Assembly (NCBI RefSeq): GCF_954871325.1
Contig: NC_088776.1
Location: forward strand, 15,748,052 to 15,812,051
Source: Gordionus sp. m RMFG-2023
Lineage: Eukaryota; Nematomorpha; Gordioida; Chordodea; Parachordodidae
DNA: 64,000 nucleotides
Direction of reading: 5' to 3'
Shown here: positions 25,497 to 60,597 of the stretch, piece by piece
Layout: each line of letters opens with the position of its first letter
How positions within the stretch are numbered: the first letter of the stretch is position 1
The notes under the pieces: model-generated
Seen by the model: only the letters and a program-made list of their open reading frames with translations
Told to the model about the DNA's origin: nothing
Database searches by the model: none
Made by a program: the position numbers and the translations under genes

Positions 25497-28400
25497 ATGA
25501 ACCTTAATCTACCAACATTCACTGAACATATGATAGAAAGAAAACTTAAATTATTTTTACATCTAAATCGTTATTTTACATATGTTCAGGGGCAGGTTTC
25601 ACATGCTAACATAAGAGAATATTTTTATTATATAGATCATAATGGACAAGTAAATTTTTTTAAAATGATATATTGCTACTTGTTTTTGTAGCTATTTTTG
25701 GATGATTCAAGAATGAAAAATTTTACATCTTGTTTCAAAGGTATTATTATATTCTACTGATTTAATTTTCAACGATAATACTTATCAAATTTTGCAGATT
25801 TAAATATTTATATAAATATTAAATTTACAAAAAATTATTTATAAATATTTAATTAATTCTTGCACTTATCTCATTTCATAGAGTTGGGCAGCTCCTTAAA
25901 AAAGGATCCTTAATATAATACAGATTTTTTATATGTATCTTATATACAGAAGGACAATATACCCCCTCCCACAAAGATTCTTTTTAAATGTATATAGATA
26001 TATAGCCTTAAAATATATCTAGTAAATTTTTATTAATATAAATTTACAATTTTCAACTGTTAAGTTTTTAAATAATTTAACTTCCAGGTCATATGTAACA
26101 ATTATGTCCACCTTTTTTGCCATATAAATATTTTGAAAGTCAGACATTTTGTTGAAAACTTGATTCAAATAGTTAAATTACAGATAACCTTAATATCATC
26201 TTTAACAAATGCCCTTTTAACCATTAAGTGCAAAATTGAGGTTTGATTTAAAAATTTCATAGATTTGTCATTAAATATATTAAACTGCATTATTAACAAA
26301 TCAATGCAGCATAAAACTTGCTGATTTAAAAGCTTAAATAAAATATTATATTTAATAATGAAAGTATATATACTAGTGATCTGCATCGGGCCTAATTTTT
26401 CAAGCCATTTTTTTAAAACAATTTGCCTGCCCAGTCTGAACCCGAATTTATTTTAAAAAAAATTTACTGGCCCAGCTCGAATTTAGTTATAGAAATTAAT
26501 TTTTATAATTACTCAAAATAAAAGACATATGTTATGTGGCGTTTAGTTTCAATAAATAAAATCAAAAATTTTTATTTTACATAAAAAATTCAATATAAAA
26601 TTGATAAATTTAGATATTTTTAAAAAAATTTCCAAAATCCCTCCCGACCCAGCCCGAATTTATTTAAAAATATTAACTTTGCAGATCTCTAATATATACT
26701 CTCTCTTTTTATGAATTATTTGAAGCCTAGTACTTTCAAAATTATTTCTCAAAAAAACATTCAAAAATTTAGACAATTACTTAAATTATACTTCTCATCT
26801 GAATACAGCAATTTATTGCCAATTGAAATTGATTCATTGTAAACCCTGTTTCTTTTGACATAATTTGCATTTTTATAAATAAGCTTGTCATCAATATATC
26901 AAAAATATAAGATGATGAAAAAATCAATTTTTTTAAATAAATGATAAAAGTGGCAGGATCTTCAGAATCTTTTTAATTTGTCAAAGCTGCCCTCAAGGCA
27001 TTATAAAGTAGAAAAAAATTTATATGATGATAACCAGCTTGCATAAATATAAAATAAACATTTTAGATCTAAACAAATAAGATAATAGTACCAAGTGGTA
27101 TTCTTGAGCATAAAAATCATTGTGATTTTGTCAGTACATTACTCTGACATGCTTTGAGCACTCCATATCATTTCACCCCTTTGAAATACATATGAATTGT
27201 CTAAGATCCTAAAATATTTTTTAGTTTCCCTTTCCTTACAGATTGGCATAATTAAATTTAATCGATGACATTAGCACCACATAAAAGCCACCTTTGGGAC
27301 CAGGGCTCCAATCAAAGCCTATACCCGTTGATACTTTCCTTCATGATCGAAGCACCATCTTGCCTAACTAAGAATTAGAGGGGTAGATTAATGTAATTAA
27401 GTTTGTATATTATATTTTTTAAATACTATTACCAATCATGTTACCCATACAATATATAAATAAGTCTTTCAACTGGCTTTGATGCTTTGCCATTTTCAAT
27501 ATATCTTAGTATCAAAGTCATTGCTAGTGACTTAGAAACATCATATATACCATCTATTATATTCAATTTCTTTTATAACCACATTTTTAATGGTTTCAAG
27601 AAGTATATTTATACTATTATTCGAAAAGATTAGAATATAATTTGATTTTAATCCAATATGTTTTTTATCCCTATTTATTTTGTATATATGATTTGAGAAC
27701 TGGTTTAGAATGAGCAATAAATTTTTAAAGACCATAAAAATGAAACAACCAGACATAAATACATTTTTATAAAAGCATCCTGTTATCATTTTTCTATAGA
27801 TATATTTATCAACCCTCCTATCCCCTTTTAATTTTAATGATCACCTTGTGTTATACCCCCCCCCCCCACCCCCAATGAATCCTGACGTATCGTTTATCAA
27901 GTATTTTATTAAAAAAATATACTTGTATTTTTTGCTAAATTTTAACTACTTGAATAACCATGAATTTAAATATAATTTTAAAAATGGGTATATTGAAATT
28001 TTTTCATTGGCTATAAATACGATAGAAAGGTCAGGATAAACTCTTTAACATGTGATTCACAAAACAATTTGTTTTAAAATTATAATTACCTAGACGTTAA
28101 TGAAATATTTTATACGATACCACAAAATAGATAGCATAAAAAGAATTATTTTTTTTTATACACAGTATACTGAGCCCAAGGATCAATCCAGAATGTTGGA
28201 CAGCTAAATATATAAAAATAATTTTATTCCTTCTATATAAAATAATAATTATTATTTAAGTACAATGATAATTCATATAAAATATTTCAAATCATCGATA
28301 TTTGTAAAGGTCATTTATGTATAGCATTAAACAGGCAGACTAATACTTTTTATGGAGTTAAAAAATTTAATTTATAAATAAATTTTCAAAAACGTATAAA

Positions 28401-29287
28401 ATGATTAATATAAATAATGGACAATTATAAAATTGAATTGTCTAATTTTCATACGATAAAGTTGATATGTCAAAATTATAAATGAATATTAATTCTAAAA
28501 TACATGGATAGGAAAAAAACAACAAAAATTGAATTTTTTTAAACAAAAAATAAAAAAAAACTTTATTTTTTAAGGAAATGAAAACGATATAGAATTCATT
28601 TGAACAAAAGTATTTTAAGTTTCCTATTAAATATATCAAAAAGTTACAATGTACAAGATACAAAACTGCCCAACTCTGTCAATTTTTTAATATTAAGTTT
28701 ATCATACTGTAATTTCTGCTATTTTATAATAATTTTTTATTATACAAAAAAATATAGATGTCAAATTTTTAACTTTATTCTTTAAGAGACTTCACAAAAA
28801 CAATACAGGAAGATATGAGGCAGACTTTCCTTACCTATACATTTGTGCCAACGAACATAATTATGCTAGATGTGATGATATTCCCATAGTTTTTACAGAA
28901 CTAATCACTCTACCTTCAAATAGTAGCACAAATAAATATGGGTTAATATGCAATAACACGGGTAAAAATTTATGTCAAAGCTTCTTACCTTGTGACATAT
29001 ATGTCCATCCTCTAACAGGGAGGGTTTATCATCCAAGCAATGACCCACCTTTGGTATCTGGAGTTGGTTTGATTAAATCTAGCTTAGCTCAATCAATAAG
29101 TCATCATTTTATTCCTCAAGATCATTCATATGATGAAAAGAAAAACAAAACTAGTGACGATATACCTATAACTTCAAAATATTTTGAATGGGAAGGGATC
29201 AAACACAAGATGACAGGATCCATTGCTAATGCAGTTGAAAATGAAAGTTTTCACGTAAAAGGATATAGGATAAAAATCGTCAGTTAA
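25497..29287 (+). CDS. C8orf82: UPF0598 family protein (C8orf82-like), three exons
   Basis: The exons are 25497-25649, 25692-25740 and 28758-29287, giving 243 residues against about 216 in human C8orf82. The start is the first ATG after an in-frame stop at 25485. Family landmarks appear in order: YVQGQ, REYFYYIDHNGQ, LFLDDSRMKNFTSCFK, FLTLFFKRLHKNNTGRYE, PIVFTELIT, RVYHPSNDPP and GVGLIKSSLA. Splice phases (0, then 1) join these motifs without a gap. The first 30 residues are basic and hydrophobic, compatible with a short mitochondrial leader, which is inference. The molecular function of UPF0598 is not established. Intron 1 is only 42 bp (25650-25691); intron 2 is 3.0 kb and mostly transposon. 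The gene runs tail-to-tail with SPCA. Confidence 0.93.
26374..26691. mobile_element. GC-block hAT miniature element, 318 bp
   Basis: The ends TAGTGATCTGCATCGGGC and ...CTTTGCAGATCTCTA form an inverted repeat. The 8-bp sequence ATATATAC flanks it on both sides (26366-26373 and 26692-26699), a perfect target duplication. The interior has short GGGCC/CCCGACCC blocks near each end and A+T-rich DNA between. Confidence 0.85.
27855..27872. repeat. Poly-C tract
   Basis: A run of about 13 C, then A and five more C. It is a simple repeat in an intron. Confidence 0.9.
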
Positions 29288-29783
29288 AGAAATATAATAT
29301 TTTTTTAAACCAAATATACAATATCAATATTTAATTTTATATAATATAACATATTTATATAAAATTAATCTTGTTTATTAACTATGTCTTTATTAATTAA
29401 ACAAACTTTATATATTTTTCAATAAAATGGCTACATTAATATTTTTGGATAAAATAAATACCCTATTGCTATGACTGAATTCAAATATATGGAAGGAAAA
29501 GTAGTAAACACATGATTATAATCTCATAAAATACAAACAAATATTTAAAAATAAATATGGGAATGATATATAATTCTTTGAATAATTGAAACTTTTGATA
29601 AATTTTACGAACGCCTGAAAAAATAACATAAGAAAAAAATTGGTCAATATCAATAAATATTTTTTTGTATCACATGATGTATAATCAGAATTAGTAGGTC
29701 TATATATAAAAATTGAATTATAAAAAACGGATTTAAAATAAAATTTTGTATAAATTTGCTCTATATCGTAGGAATTCGTGTGG
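29288..29783. other. Convergent intergenic spacer, UPF0598 / SPCA
   Basis: About 0.5 kb of A+T-rich DNA separates two stop codons on opposite strands. AATAAA near 29421 may serve UPF0598, and TTTATT near 29390 (AATAAA on the minus strand) may serve SPCA. If both are used the 3' ends of the two transcripts would overlap or nearly touch. Confidence 0.5.
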
Positions 29784-52917
<23,134 letters not shown>

Positions 52918-53591
52918 CTATGGTTAACGGAGTATAGTGGTGGACCGAATTAAAACTTTGTAGCGTAAAGACGGACAGATTGTTTAGAAAGTTCTGAATG
53001 TCAAATTTAAAAAATTCATATAGGTAAATTTTTTTTAAAAGCTTAAATTAGTTTTAAAAAATATATATATTTCTAATAACCATTACAATATTTTATATGT
53101 TTTATACAATTTGTTGCTTTTTTAAAAAGTATAGTGTAAAACAAATAAATCGATAATATTTTATTACTTTATTTTATAAAGGGTAAATATTATTATGTGT
53201 ATATATATTATTTTTAAATTAAAAATTGAGAGCCATCAAATTAAAATTGATTTTAATATAAATAAAAAATTTTACAGGCAATGTTTTACCTATCCATACA
53301 AGGTAAAATCATTATAATCTATTGTTGTAAACGACCGCGTTCAAAATTCGTTTGAAAAAAACATGATTTGAAAAGAATTTTGAACCTAAACGTATTCATT
53401 TTTTTCTGGACACGCGCTAGTTATTTGCGTTCATTCCATTTTTTAAAATTAAATAGATTTTATTTCCTTACTCAGTTGTTTCCTTCAAAATAATTTCATG
53501 GAATCCTTTTCTCTATATAATATGGTTTATAATTTATTATGTTTAAGTTTATAAATTATTTTATAGATAGATCAATGATGTATATATACTA
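52918..53591. other. Upstream region of SPCA
   Basis: A+T-rich DNA before the SPCA start codon. No core promoter element stands out from the A+T background, and a non-coding first exon cannot be excluded. Confidence 0.35.
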
Positions 53592-53792
53592 CTAGATTGG
53601 CGATTCGTCAATTAAGTGTCCATGCATAAAAGAACGCCATTTTGTGGTTGCATGTCGACTAATTGTCTTTATTTATTATTATATGAATGCACATTAATGT
53701 TTAATCGACTTGCGAAACAGAAAATGGCGCTACAGTTGGTTTCTATGCATGGACATTTTTAAATGCATTTAATGAATGAATCGCTAATCAAG
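53592..53792. mobile_element. Tc1/mariner-type miniature element, 201 bp
   Basis: The arms CTAGATTGGCGATTCG and CGATTAGC-type inverse (ATGAATCGCTAATCAAG) form an inverted repeat of about 100 bp that also includes GTCCATGCATA and CGCCATTTT blocks. TA lies directly outside each end, the Tc1/mariner target. The family is inferred from the TA alone. Confidence 0.75.
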
Positions 53793-54331
53793 TAGTATAT
53801 ACTACAACATAAAGATATGTTATATCCTGATAATTCGGACTAAAATTCATGACAAAAACCATTCGCAGCCTTTGCTCTTCCTGTCATAAACCCTCCTCTT
53901 TATTTGAAAATGGTAAAATGTGGACTCATGGCCTTCCTTCCAATAGATGTTCCTTGTTAAAAACTTTTCTCTTACCCTCAAATATCTGCATATCCCACTC
54001 CAATATTGGCAATACAATTAGGCACGAATGGAAAAAAAATATAATATAACAGCGATAATTAAAGTTGAATGAGCGAAGGCAAAATATAAAAGAGCGATAA
54101 TTGGTACTGAGAAAAAAACGAATTCATAGTATATCCAATAAGAATAGAATGAATTGAAATGAAAAAAATAGCCCATGAATAATTATATATATATCAATGA
54201 AATACCTCATTACCAAAATAAAAATCGAACGCTTAACATGATATTATATATTATCATTTAATTAAATGATTATTTAAAAAAATATATTTTTAGATATGAA
54301 TTGAACGAACGCGAATGAACAACGAGCGAGC
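53793..54331. other. A+T-rich intergenic DNA
   Basis: A 66-codon open frame (53849-54049) shows no recognisable domain. Near 54300 a GAACGAACGCGAATGAACAA stretch is partly repeated beyond 54876, so the next element was inserted into a low-complexity repeat. Confidence 0.35.
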
Positions 54332-54875
54332 TAAAGGTCTGCAACGGAAGAGAAAAGATTTTAATCAATGGGCAGGTGAGGTAAAATAAATTTAAAACAA
54401 TGGGCGGGTGTGAAATATTTTTTGAACGAAATGAGGTAACTAGTAGTGTTGTTAAATGGCTCGTTTTGAGCCGATTTTTAAAAACGGCTAACTCAATATT
54501 TCGTCAAGAAAAATATTACTCAAGTCTCAGGATTTTGCTCATAGAAGGAACAAAGGTCTAGGCATATATTATCAAAATATCGAGGCTTAGGCAATATTTT
54601 TCTGGTTAAATATTGAGTTAGCGGTTTTAAAAAATCGGCTCAAAATGAGCCGTTTACAACACTACTAACTAGTCTATTTATTAAAAATTATTTTTTTTAT
54701 TTCATAATATTGCATATTTTAAAATAAAATTTAAACTTGGAGCTGACAAGTTAAGCAATATCTTTAGAAAATGGGCGAGCGTGAATTTTAAAAAAAACCA
54801 CGAGCGACTGGGTTAAAAAATTTTAAACAATGGGCGGGCGAGTGTCCCGGTTAAAACCCGCCCATTGCAGACCTA
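54332..54875. mobile_element. GC-block TIR element carrying a nested hAT miniature
   Basis: The ends TAAAGGTCTGCAACGG and CCCATTGCAGACCTA are inverted repeats. The interior repeats AACAATGGGCGGG several times. A 221-bp miniature element (54444-54664) is inserted inside it, so this element is the older of the two. No clear 8-bp duplication for the outer element. Confidence 0.7.
54444..54664. mobile_element. 221-bp hAT miniature element, nested
   Basis: The ends TAGTGTTGTTAAATGGCTCG and its inverse TTTACAACACTA are those of the 1965-2186 element. Flanks GTAACTAG (54436-54443) and CTAACTAG (54665-54672) match at seven of eight bases. Confidence 0.88.
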
Positions 54876-56263
54876 TACAACGAGCATGAACTAATTTTTT
54901 TTGAAAAATGTAAAATTATTATAATCTACTTTATTTTTGAACAAAATAAAATCGAATAAGAGTGAACAAAGGTAATCATTTTTTATTGATTAAAGAAAAA
55001 AACATTTAATAAGACTTTTGCATGGAGGTGGAGTTATTATCATGAAAATGTGCTTACCTTTACCTTAGCAGGTTCTATCGTTATATAAACTTATAATTCA
55101 AACAAGGAAGTTTGAACAAATCAATATAATATTAAAAAAACTGTAGTATCATTTAAGGATTATTTTTAATTTCTGAAAAAATAACAAATCTAAAAATAAT
55201 TATAGGAGTGATTAAGAAAACATGTAATTTATCAAATCGTAAAATAAATTATTATGCCGTAAGCTAAACATACTCTATAATTGAATTTCATGCGCAATTT
55301 TAATCAAGAACTAACCATTCAAATAAATGTTATAAAATGAAAATAGTGTTGTTAAATGGTTCAATTTAACAGATTTAAATTACGATTTTAGCAATATTAC
55401 GCAAGATTTGAAATTTCGTCAATAATGTGATAACTTTTCTACCAGGAAGATCAAAATTTCTAGGCTTGCAAAATATATTTTGGCTAAAATATTGGGTTGG
55501 CTGTAAAATGAGCTGTTTAATATATGTAAAATTATAAGACTGTCCAAAACAAAAAAAAACATTTGATAACTTTCAAAACTTATATGAAAAATAATAAGTA
55601 AGCTTTTTTAAAAAGTGTACAGTAGTGCCCTAGACTTATTACTAAATAATGATTGTACATATCAATATAGAATATGAGGCAAATTATATTTTAGATGAGC
55701 AAGCATGAAAATCCACCGTAGAGTATAGCCAGTTTTTTTATTGCAAATTTTATGTCTCATAGATTTATATTCAAAATAATTCATTTATTTGAGATCTCTT
55801 GTGAATCAGCATAGGCTGCTAGAGCATAGATATCAGCGGTAAAGATTCCATGAAAATTATTTTCTACTTTAAGTTATAAAAAAATGAGTCATTGAGAGTA
55901 AATAAATTGAAAGTATTAGTTATTATAAACAAAAATTTATTAAATTATGATAAAGCAGACGATAACATTTATAATGCGAACTAGAATTATACATTAATAT
56001 TTAGCAATGATTGATTTTTATTTTGGTATCTTTTAACCTTATGAACTAGACTGATCTGGTATGACTATTAAGTTGATGTTATGTTTAAAAAATTTTTTTC
56101 AATGTACAATTTAAAAATAAGATAAATCAAATTTAAGTATTATTAAGAAAACATTTCAGCAAAAAAATAATTGGAATGGACATGTCACGTCGGTAAAGCG
56201 TCTTAGTGACTCTTTCCCATCCCAACCAATAGAGCATCTAGGTGAAAATATAATACTTATTTG
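54876..56263. other. A+T-rich DNA with a decayed miniature element
   Basis: At 55344-55524 lies a diverged relative of the 222-bp family (left tip TAGTGTTGTTAAATGGTTC, right tip eroded). No gene is seen. Confidence 0.45.
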
Positions 56264-58450
56264 TAGGGCTGTGCCGATATTAAATATCGGATCGGTCCCG
56301 ATATTTGGCGTTTTTCAAAAATATCGGATCGGCCCGATACCTGTAAAAAACCCGATCCGATCCGATCCTTTTTCTAAAAATGCAATTCTTATAAAACTTT
56401 TGAGTAATGAAACTTTGAATTATTATTTTTTAATAAAAAAATTTTTTTTTAAATATTTTAAAAAAAAATAAATTTTTTCGAGTTTCTATTTTACATTAAT
56501 AATATTTTATAAATAATTTTTTTTTAAACAATGCAAATGTTATTTATTTTTTTAAATAGATTTTACAAGTTTTTTTATAAAAATAGAAAGGAACACCCAA
56601 AGTTTTATTTATTTTTAATTTTTTAAAAAAATAACACCAATTTTATTATTTATACTTTAAATAAAAATTATTTTAAATATGGTTTCTGAATTATGGAAAT
56701 ATTTTGATAAAGATGAAGGTAATTTTGCAAAATGCGTCATCTGCGGAATTCTAATTTCACCTAGAGGAATACTGAAAAATTCGTTCAATACAACTAACAT
56801 TAGGAAACATCTGAAGCGTTGCCATCAAAAGGAATTCGAAGAGCTAACACAAAAAGAGCGAGAAATATTAGAAAAAACAAATCAAATTTAAAAAAAAAAG
56901 AGCCCTGAAAGTCAGCCAACAATATCAGCCATTCTTAATAAAACTAATATTTGGAAACATTCTGATCCTAAATCAATAATAATTTCTAAATTTATAGGGG
57001 AAATGATAGCGTGTGACCACCAGCCGATTTCTATCTTGGAGGATATAGGCTTTAAAAGGCTTTTACATCATTTATGTCCAAATTACAAAATTCCCAATAG
57101 AAAGTATTTTTCGCAAGGAGTTATTCCGGATATATATGAAAAACTCTCCGAAAAAATTCGTAAAGAAATTTTGGTTGACGATTCTTTTTTATCCTTTACG
57201 GTAGATATATGGACTAGAAATTCAGGTGGCGATTCTCACATCTCATTAACATGCCACTATATGAACCAAAATTTTCAACAAATTAATAGAGTTCTAAATG
57301 TTAAAACATTTAATGAGTCGCATACAGCAATAAATATTGCTCAAATTTTAGATGAAATTATTATTTATTGGGGTATAAAGAAAAATAAAATACACCTAAT
57401 CATTAGAGATAATGCACCCAATATAACTTTGGCCATGAAAAATGGGAAATTTCAAAGCGTTTCGTGTTTTGCACATAGTTTGCAATTGGTTGCACAGGCA
57501 GCAATTTTATCACAGAGATCTATTATTGACATGCTTGCCCGGGTTAGAAAAATAGTAGGACACTTTAAACATTCTTCTATTGCACAAAATTGTCAAGAAA
57601 TACAAATTCGATTAAGTCTAGCCCAGCACAAATTAATCCAGGATGTGCCCACCCGTTGGGATTCTACCTATTATATGCTCGAAAGATTGATAGAACAAAA
57701 AAGGGCGGTACAGCTGTTCATTATCGATAATCCTAATTTGGGAAATCTCTCATTATATGAGTGGGAATTAGCAGAAAGGGTAATTGATGTTCTTGAACCA
57801 ATTCAGAGAGTAACAAAAGAAATAAGTACGGAATCATGTTCAATTAGCAATGTTATACCCTTTGTTGAAATTCTGAAAAGTGAATTAACAATTAATGGGG
57901 ACACAGATAGAGGTGTGCAGACTATGAAGAATACCACTAATAATCAATTAACAACTCGGTTTTTTGATATTTATGATGATGACAATTATGTTGTCGCAAC
58001 ATTACTTGATCCTCGATATAAGGATTTCTTTTTGCCAAAAAACATATCATACATAGAAAAGCTCAGGACTGCATGTGAGTCTTTTTTTAAAGGTGATGAT
58101 AATGTTCAACTTCCAATTTCTAATAAAGATTCGCCAGGTTTTATATTTTTTAAAATAAATTTAGATTTTATTGTTAACTTAGGTAATGACAATGAGAAAA
58201 ATGTTCCACATAACATTAAAAAATGCAAATTTAATTTAAGGGATGCTTATAAATTGAAAATCAAAGAAAAACTAGTAATAAATGAAATCGATAGTAATGT
58301 AAATGATGAACTGCCATACCTAATAGAAATCAAGGAATATTTAAAAGAATCTTTATATATAGAAAGTATAACAACATATTTTTCATATTAATTTAAATAT
58401 TGCTTGGTTGGGCTATGATTGACCCATTTTCTAAAAAATTCTAATTTTTA
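56264..58450 (+). mobile_element. BED-finger hAT transposon, 3' end missing
   Basis: The left terminus TAGGGCTGTGCCGATATT is followed by several inverted ATCGGATCGG words, a common subterminal arrangement in hAT elements. The transposase gene follows. No inverse terminus (CGGCACAGCCCTA) exists to the right within this window, and the protein lacks its C-terminal domain, so the element is truncated at or shortly after the coding part. Two more fragments of the family lie at 30735 and 38183. Confidence 0.8.
56679..58391 (+). pseudogene. hAT transposase with BED zinc finger, one stop, truncated
   Basis: Residues 1-70 (56679-56888) form a BED finger: WKYFDKDEGNFAKCVIC then NIRKHLKRCH. A single in-frame TAA at 56889-56891 interrupts it. 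The same frame then runs from 56892 to 58391, and its first ATG is at 57003. Catalytic landmarks are VDIWTRN (first Asp), LIIRDNAPN (second Asp), SCFAHSLQL (CxxH) and PTRWDSTYYMLERL. The third acidic residue and the dimerisation block, normally the last 100 or so residues, are absent: the frame ends after KEYLKES at a stop. It is thus a recently active but dead copy. It resembles ZBED-type transposases. Confidence 0.88.
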
Positions 58451-60597
58451 AATTTCAAATAATGTGCTCAAAAAATGATTTAAAGTTAAAAATAAAACAT
58501 TGCTGGAAAAAACACATGAGGCTAACATTGATATAAATATTAAAATGTCTGAAATAAAAAAATTTAAGTATTTAATTTAATAAGTACAAAAGCAAACTTT
58601 ATAAGAATATTATATTTAAATCTATAACAATTCATTATTGACATGTAAATATTTAAAAATACTCTCCCTTTTCCCATTATGCTGGAAAAAAAAATCAATA
58701 AAACTATAACCTTAGCTGATAATTATAAATAAAAAAGTGTAAATTTAAAAAAAAAACTCTATAGTAGAGTATAAAAAGTAGCAAATCAAACTTTTTGGGA
58801 ATCTTTAGGTGTGTTACATTTTTTTTTAAAAAAATAGAGGTAGCAGTAGTGTGCTACTGCAAAGTAGTGATAGTGTAGTGGTAGCACATTAATTTTAAAA
58901 GTTTTATTTAACAACTTTGATTGATATCCAAACTGATACTTACACTATATTGACCAATACCATTGATATCCAAAATAATAAGGTAGTATATTTATATTTA
59001 TTGAAAATCTATAACTACTCATCAATAATATTATTTTTTATTTATTTATCCTTTTCATAAAATTAAATTTAAAAAAATAAAGATTGGCAACACCTTCTTA
59101 CTTGTTGGTTTATAAAATTTTTTTAAAATTATTAAGGTTAATTAATATTTTTTAGCTTTGGTCAAGTATTACATCAGTATACACCTCTATTATTCATGTT
59201 CATAAATAAATTGAGTCTTTTATATAAATTTTAGGTAGTAAAAAAATACAAACTTATAAAAAAAAATGCAAAATAATTATCACGTTTAAAAAAATAATTA
59301 ATTTTAATTTCAAAAGGAAAAGATGCCAGAATATAAAGGAAGGGGATGCCAGAAATTTAAATTAGTGATACACAATATTCCATGTTTAAAATAAATGCAA
59401 TAAATTAAGTAGACATTCCAACATGTTTAGCTTAATGCAATATATTTCATGTCAATATGTTAATAATCGGCCAATATTATCTATCAACATTCAAAAAAAA
59501 TTGATAAAATGTTATATTAAAACATTTATAGTAAATATCAGTAATTTATAAAACCTTAAATATGTTATCTTTTATCTTAAAATATTTCTTTAATTTATAT
59601 AAAATATGGTAAACTTCAAAAAGCAATGAATATTAAAATTATAATAGCAATTTAATAATAAATAAAACATTTGAACAAATATTAAATATAACACAGAAGC
59701 AATATTTACTTTAACGAATTTGTTTTTACGCATATTAGTTATTATTAATTTGCTGGAAATATTTGGCGTCAATTTACCTGACATTGACATCTGACATAAT
59801 ATATTCTAATCATATAATTTACCAAAAATTTCAAGTATAAAAATTAATACACAAAAGTATTCTCTACTATGCTATGCATGTTACATTGAAACACTTAAAC
59901 ATTGATAACTTAATGCATTATACAATTCACTAAGTTTGTTATAATGTACAAATCAGTCGTAGCAAGAGGGGGATGAGGGGAGGGGCATAGAGAAATCCCC
60001 CTATCTACACTCGTGAATATTATTTTAATATTAAGCCAATGTTGCCCCTCACATGTCCCACAACCCCTCTCTTTAATAATGTAGAAAGATAAACAAGGAA
60101 AATTTAATAATTTTTTAAACAATTGACTATTATGCAAAATTTTTAGAAAAAAAATTTAAAACCCAATATTATTTAAAAAAATATAGCATATTTAACAGTC
60201 CTAGTCCTACAATAAATGGATTTAAAACTCCAATAAAATTTATATAAAAAAGTAACTAAGTAATCCCATTGGTAGTACCCCCCCCTCTATAAAAAAATCC
60301 TAGATATGCCTATTATGTAAATTAGCTCACTGGATGTAAATTTTCTAATTCTCTATATAGTTTGCGATGCCTATTATTCTAAAGGAAAAATATATTTGAA
60401 ATGATAAAGAATTTTTGGATATGAATAATTTTTTGAAGGCAGTTTAACATCACGAAGAATCAACCCCTCATTTGCATTCAATGATTCAATTAAAATAATT
60501 TGCAAAAATTGAATTAAAAATATGCTATATTCGATGCAAACCAATTCCGCTTATTTACAAATTTTAATTTTCGTGTGGTGTGACTAATAAAAAAAAT
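58451..60597. other. A+T-rich DNA without recognised genes
   Basis: GC-richer blocks at 59960-60070 (GAGGGGGATGAGGGGAGGGG and, inverted, CCCCTCACATGTCCC) and AAAAATCCTAGATATGCC near 60293-60311 look like ends of decayed TIR elements. No coding sequence is seen. Confidence 0.35.

Larger units (their letters stand above)
25880..28677. mobile_element. TIR-bounded element filling UPF0598 intron 2
   Basis: AGAGTTGGGCAG at 25880 is mirrored by CTGCCCAACTCT at 28666-28677. The tip is related to the hAT terminus at 23514. Between them lie A+T-rich DNA, a nested 318-bp element (26374-26691) and a diverged repeat (26060-26330). No complete transposase was found and no 8-bp duplication matches, so this could also be two separate solo ends of one family. 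Confidence 0.5.

Noticed and set aside
27855-27872. Poly-C tract as a regulatory signal
   Set aside because: Simple repeats of this kind (also poly-G at 42359 and C-rich at 43507) occur in introns without any associated motif.
25880-28677. Firm claim of one intact transposon in the UPF0598 intron
   Set aside because: The tips match over 12 bp but no 8-bp duplication was found, so two solo ends remain possible; reported at moderate confidence only.
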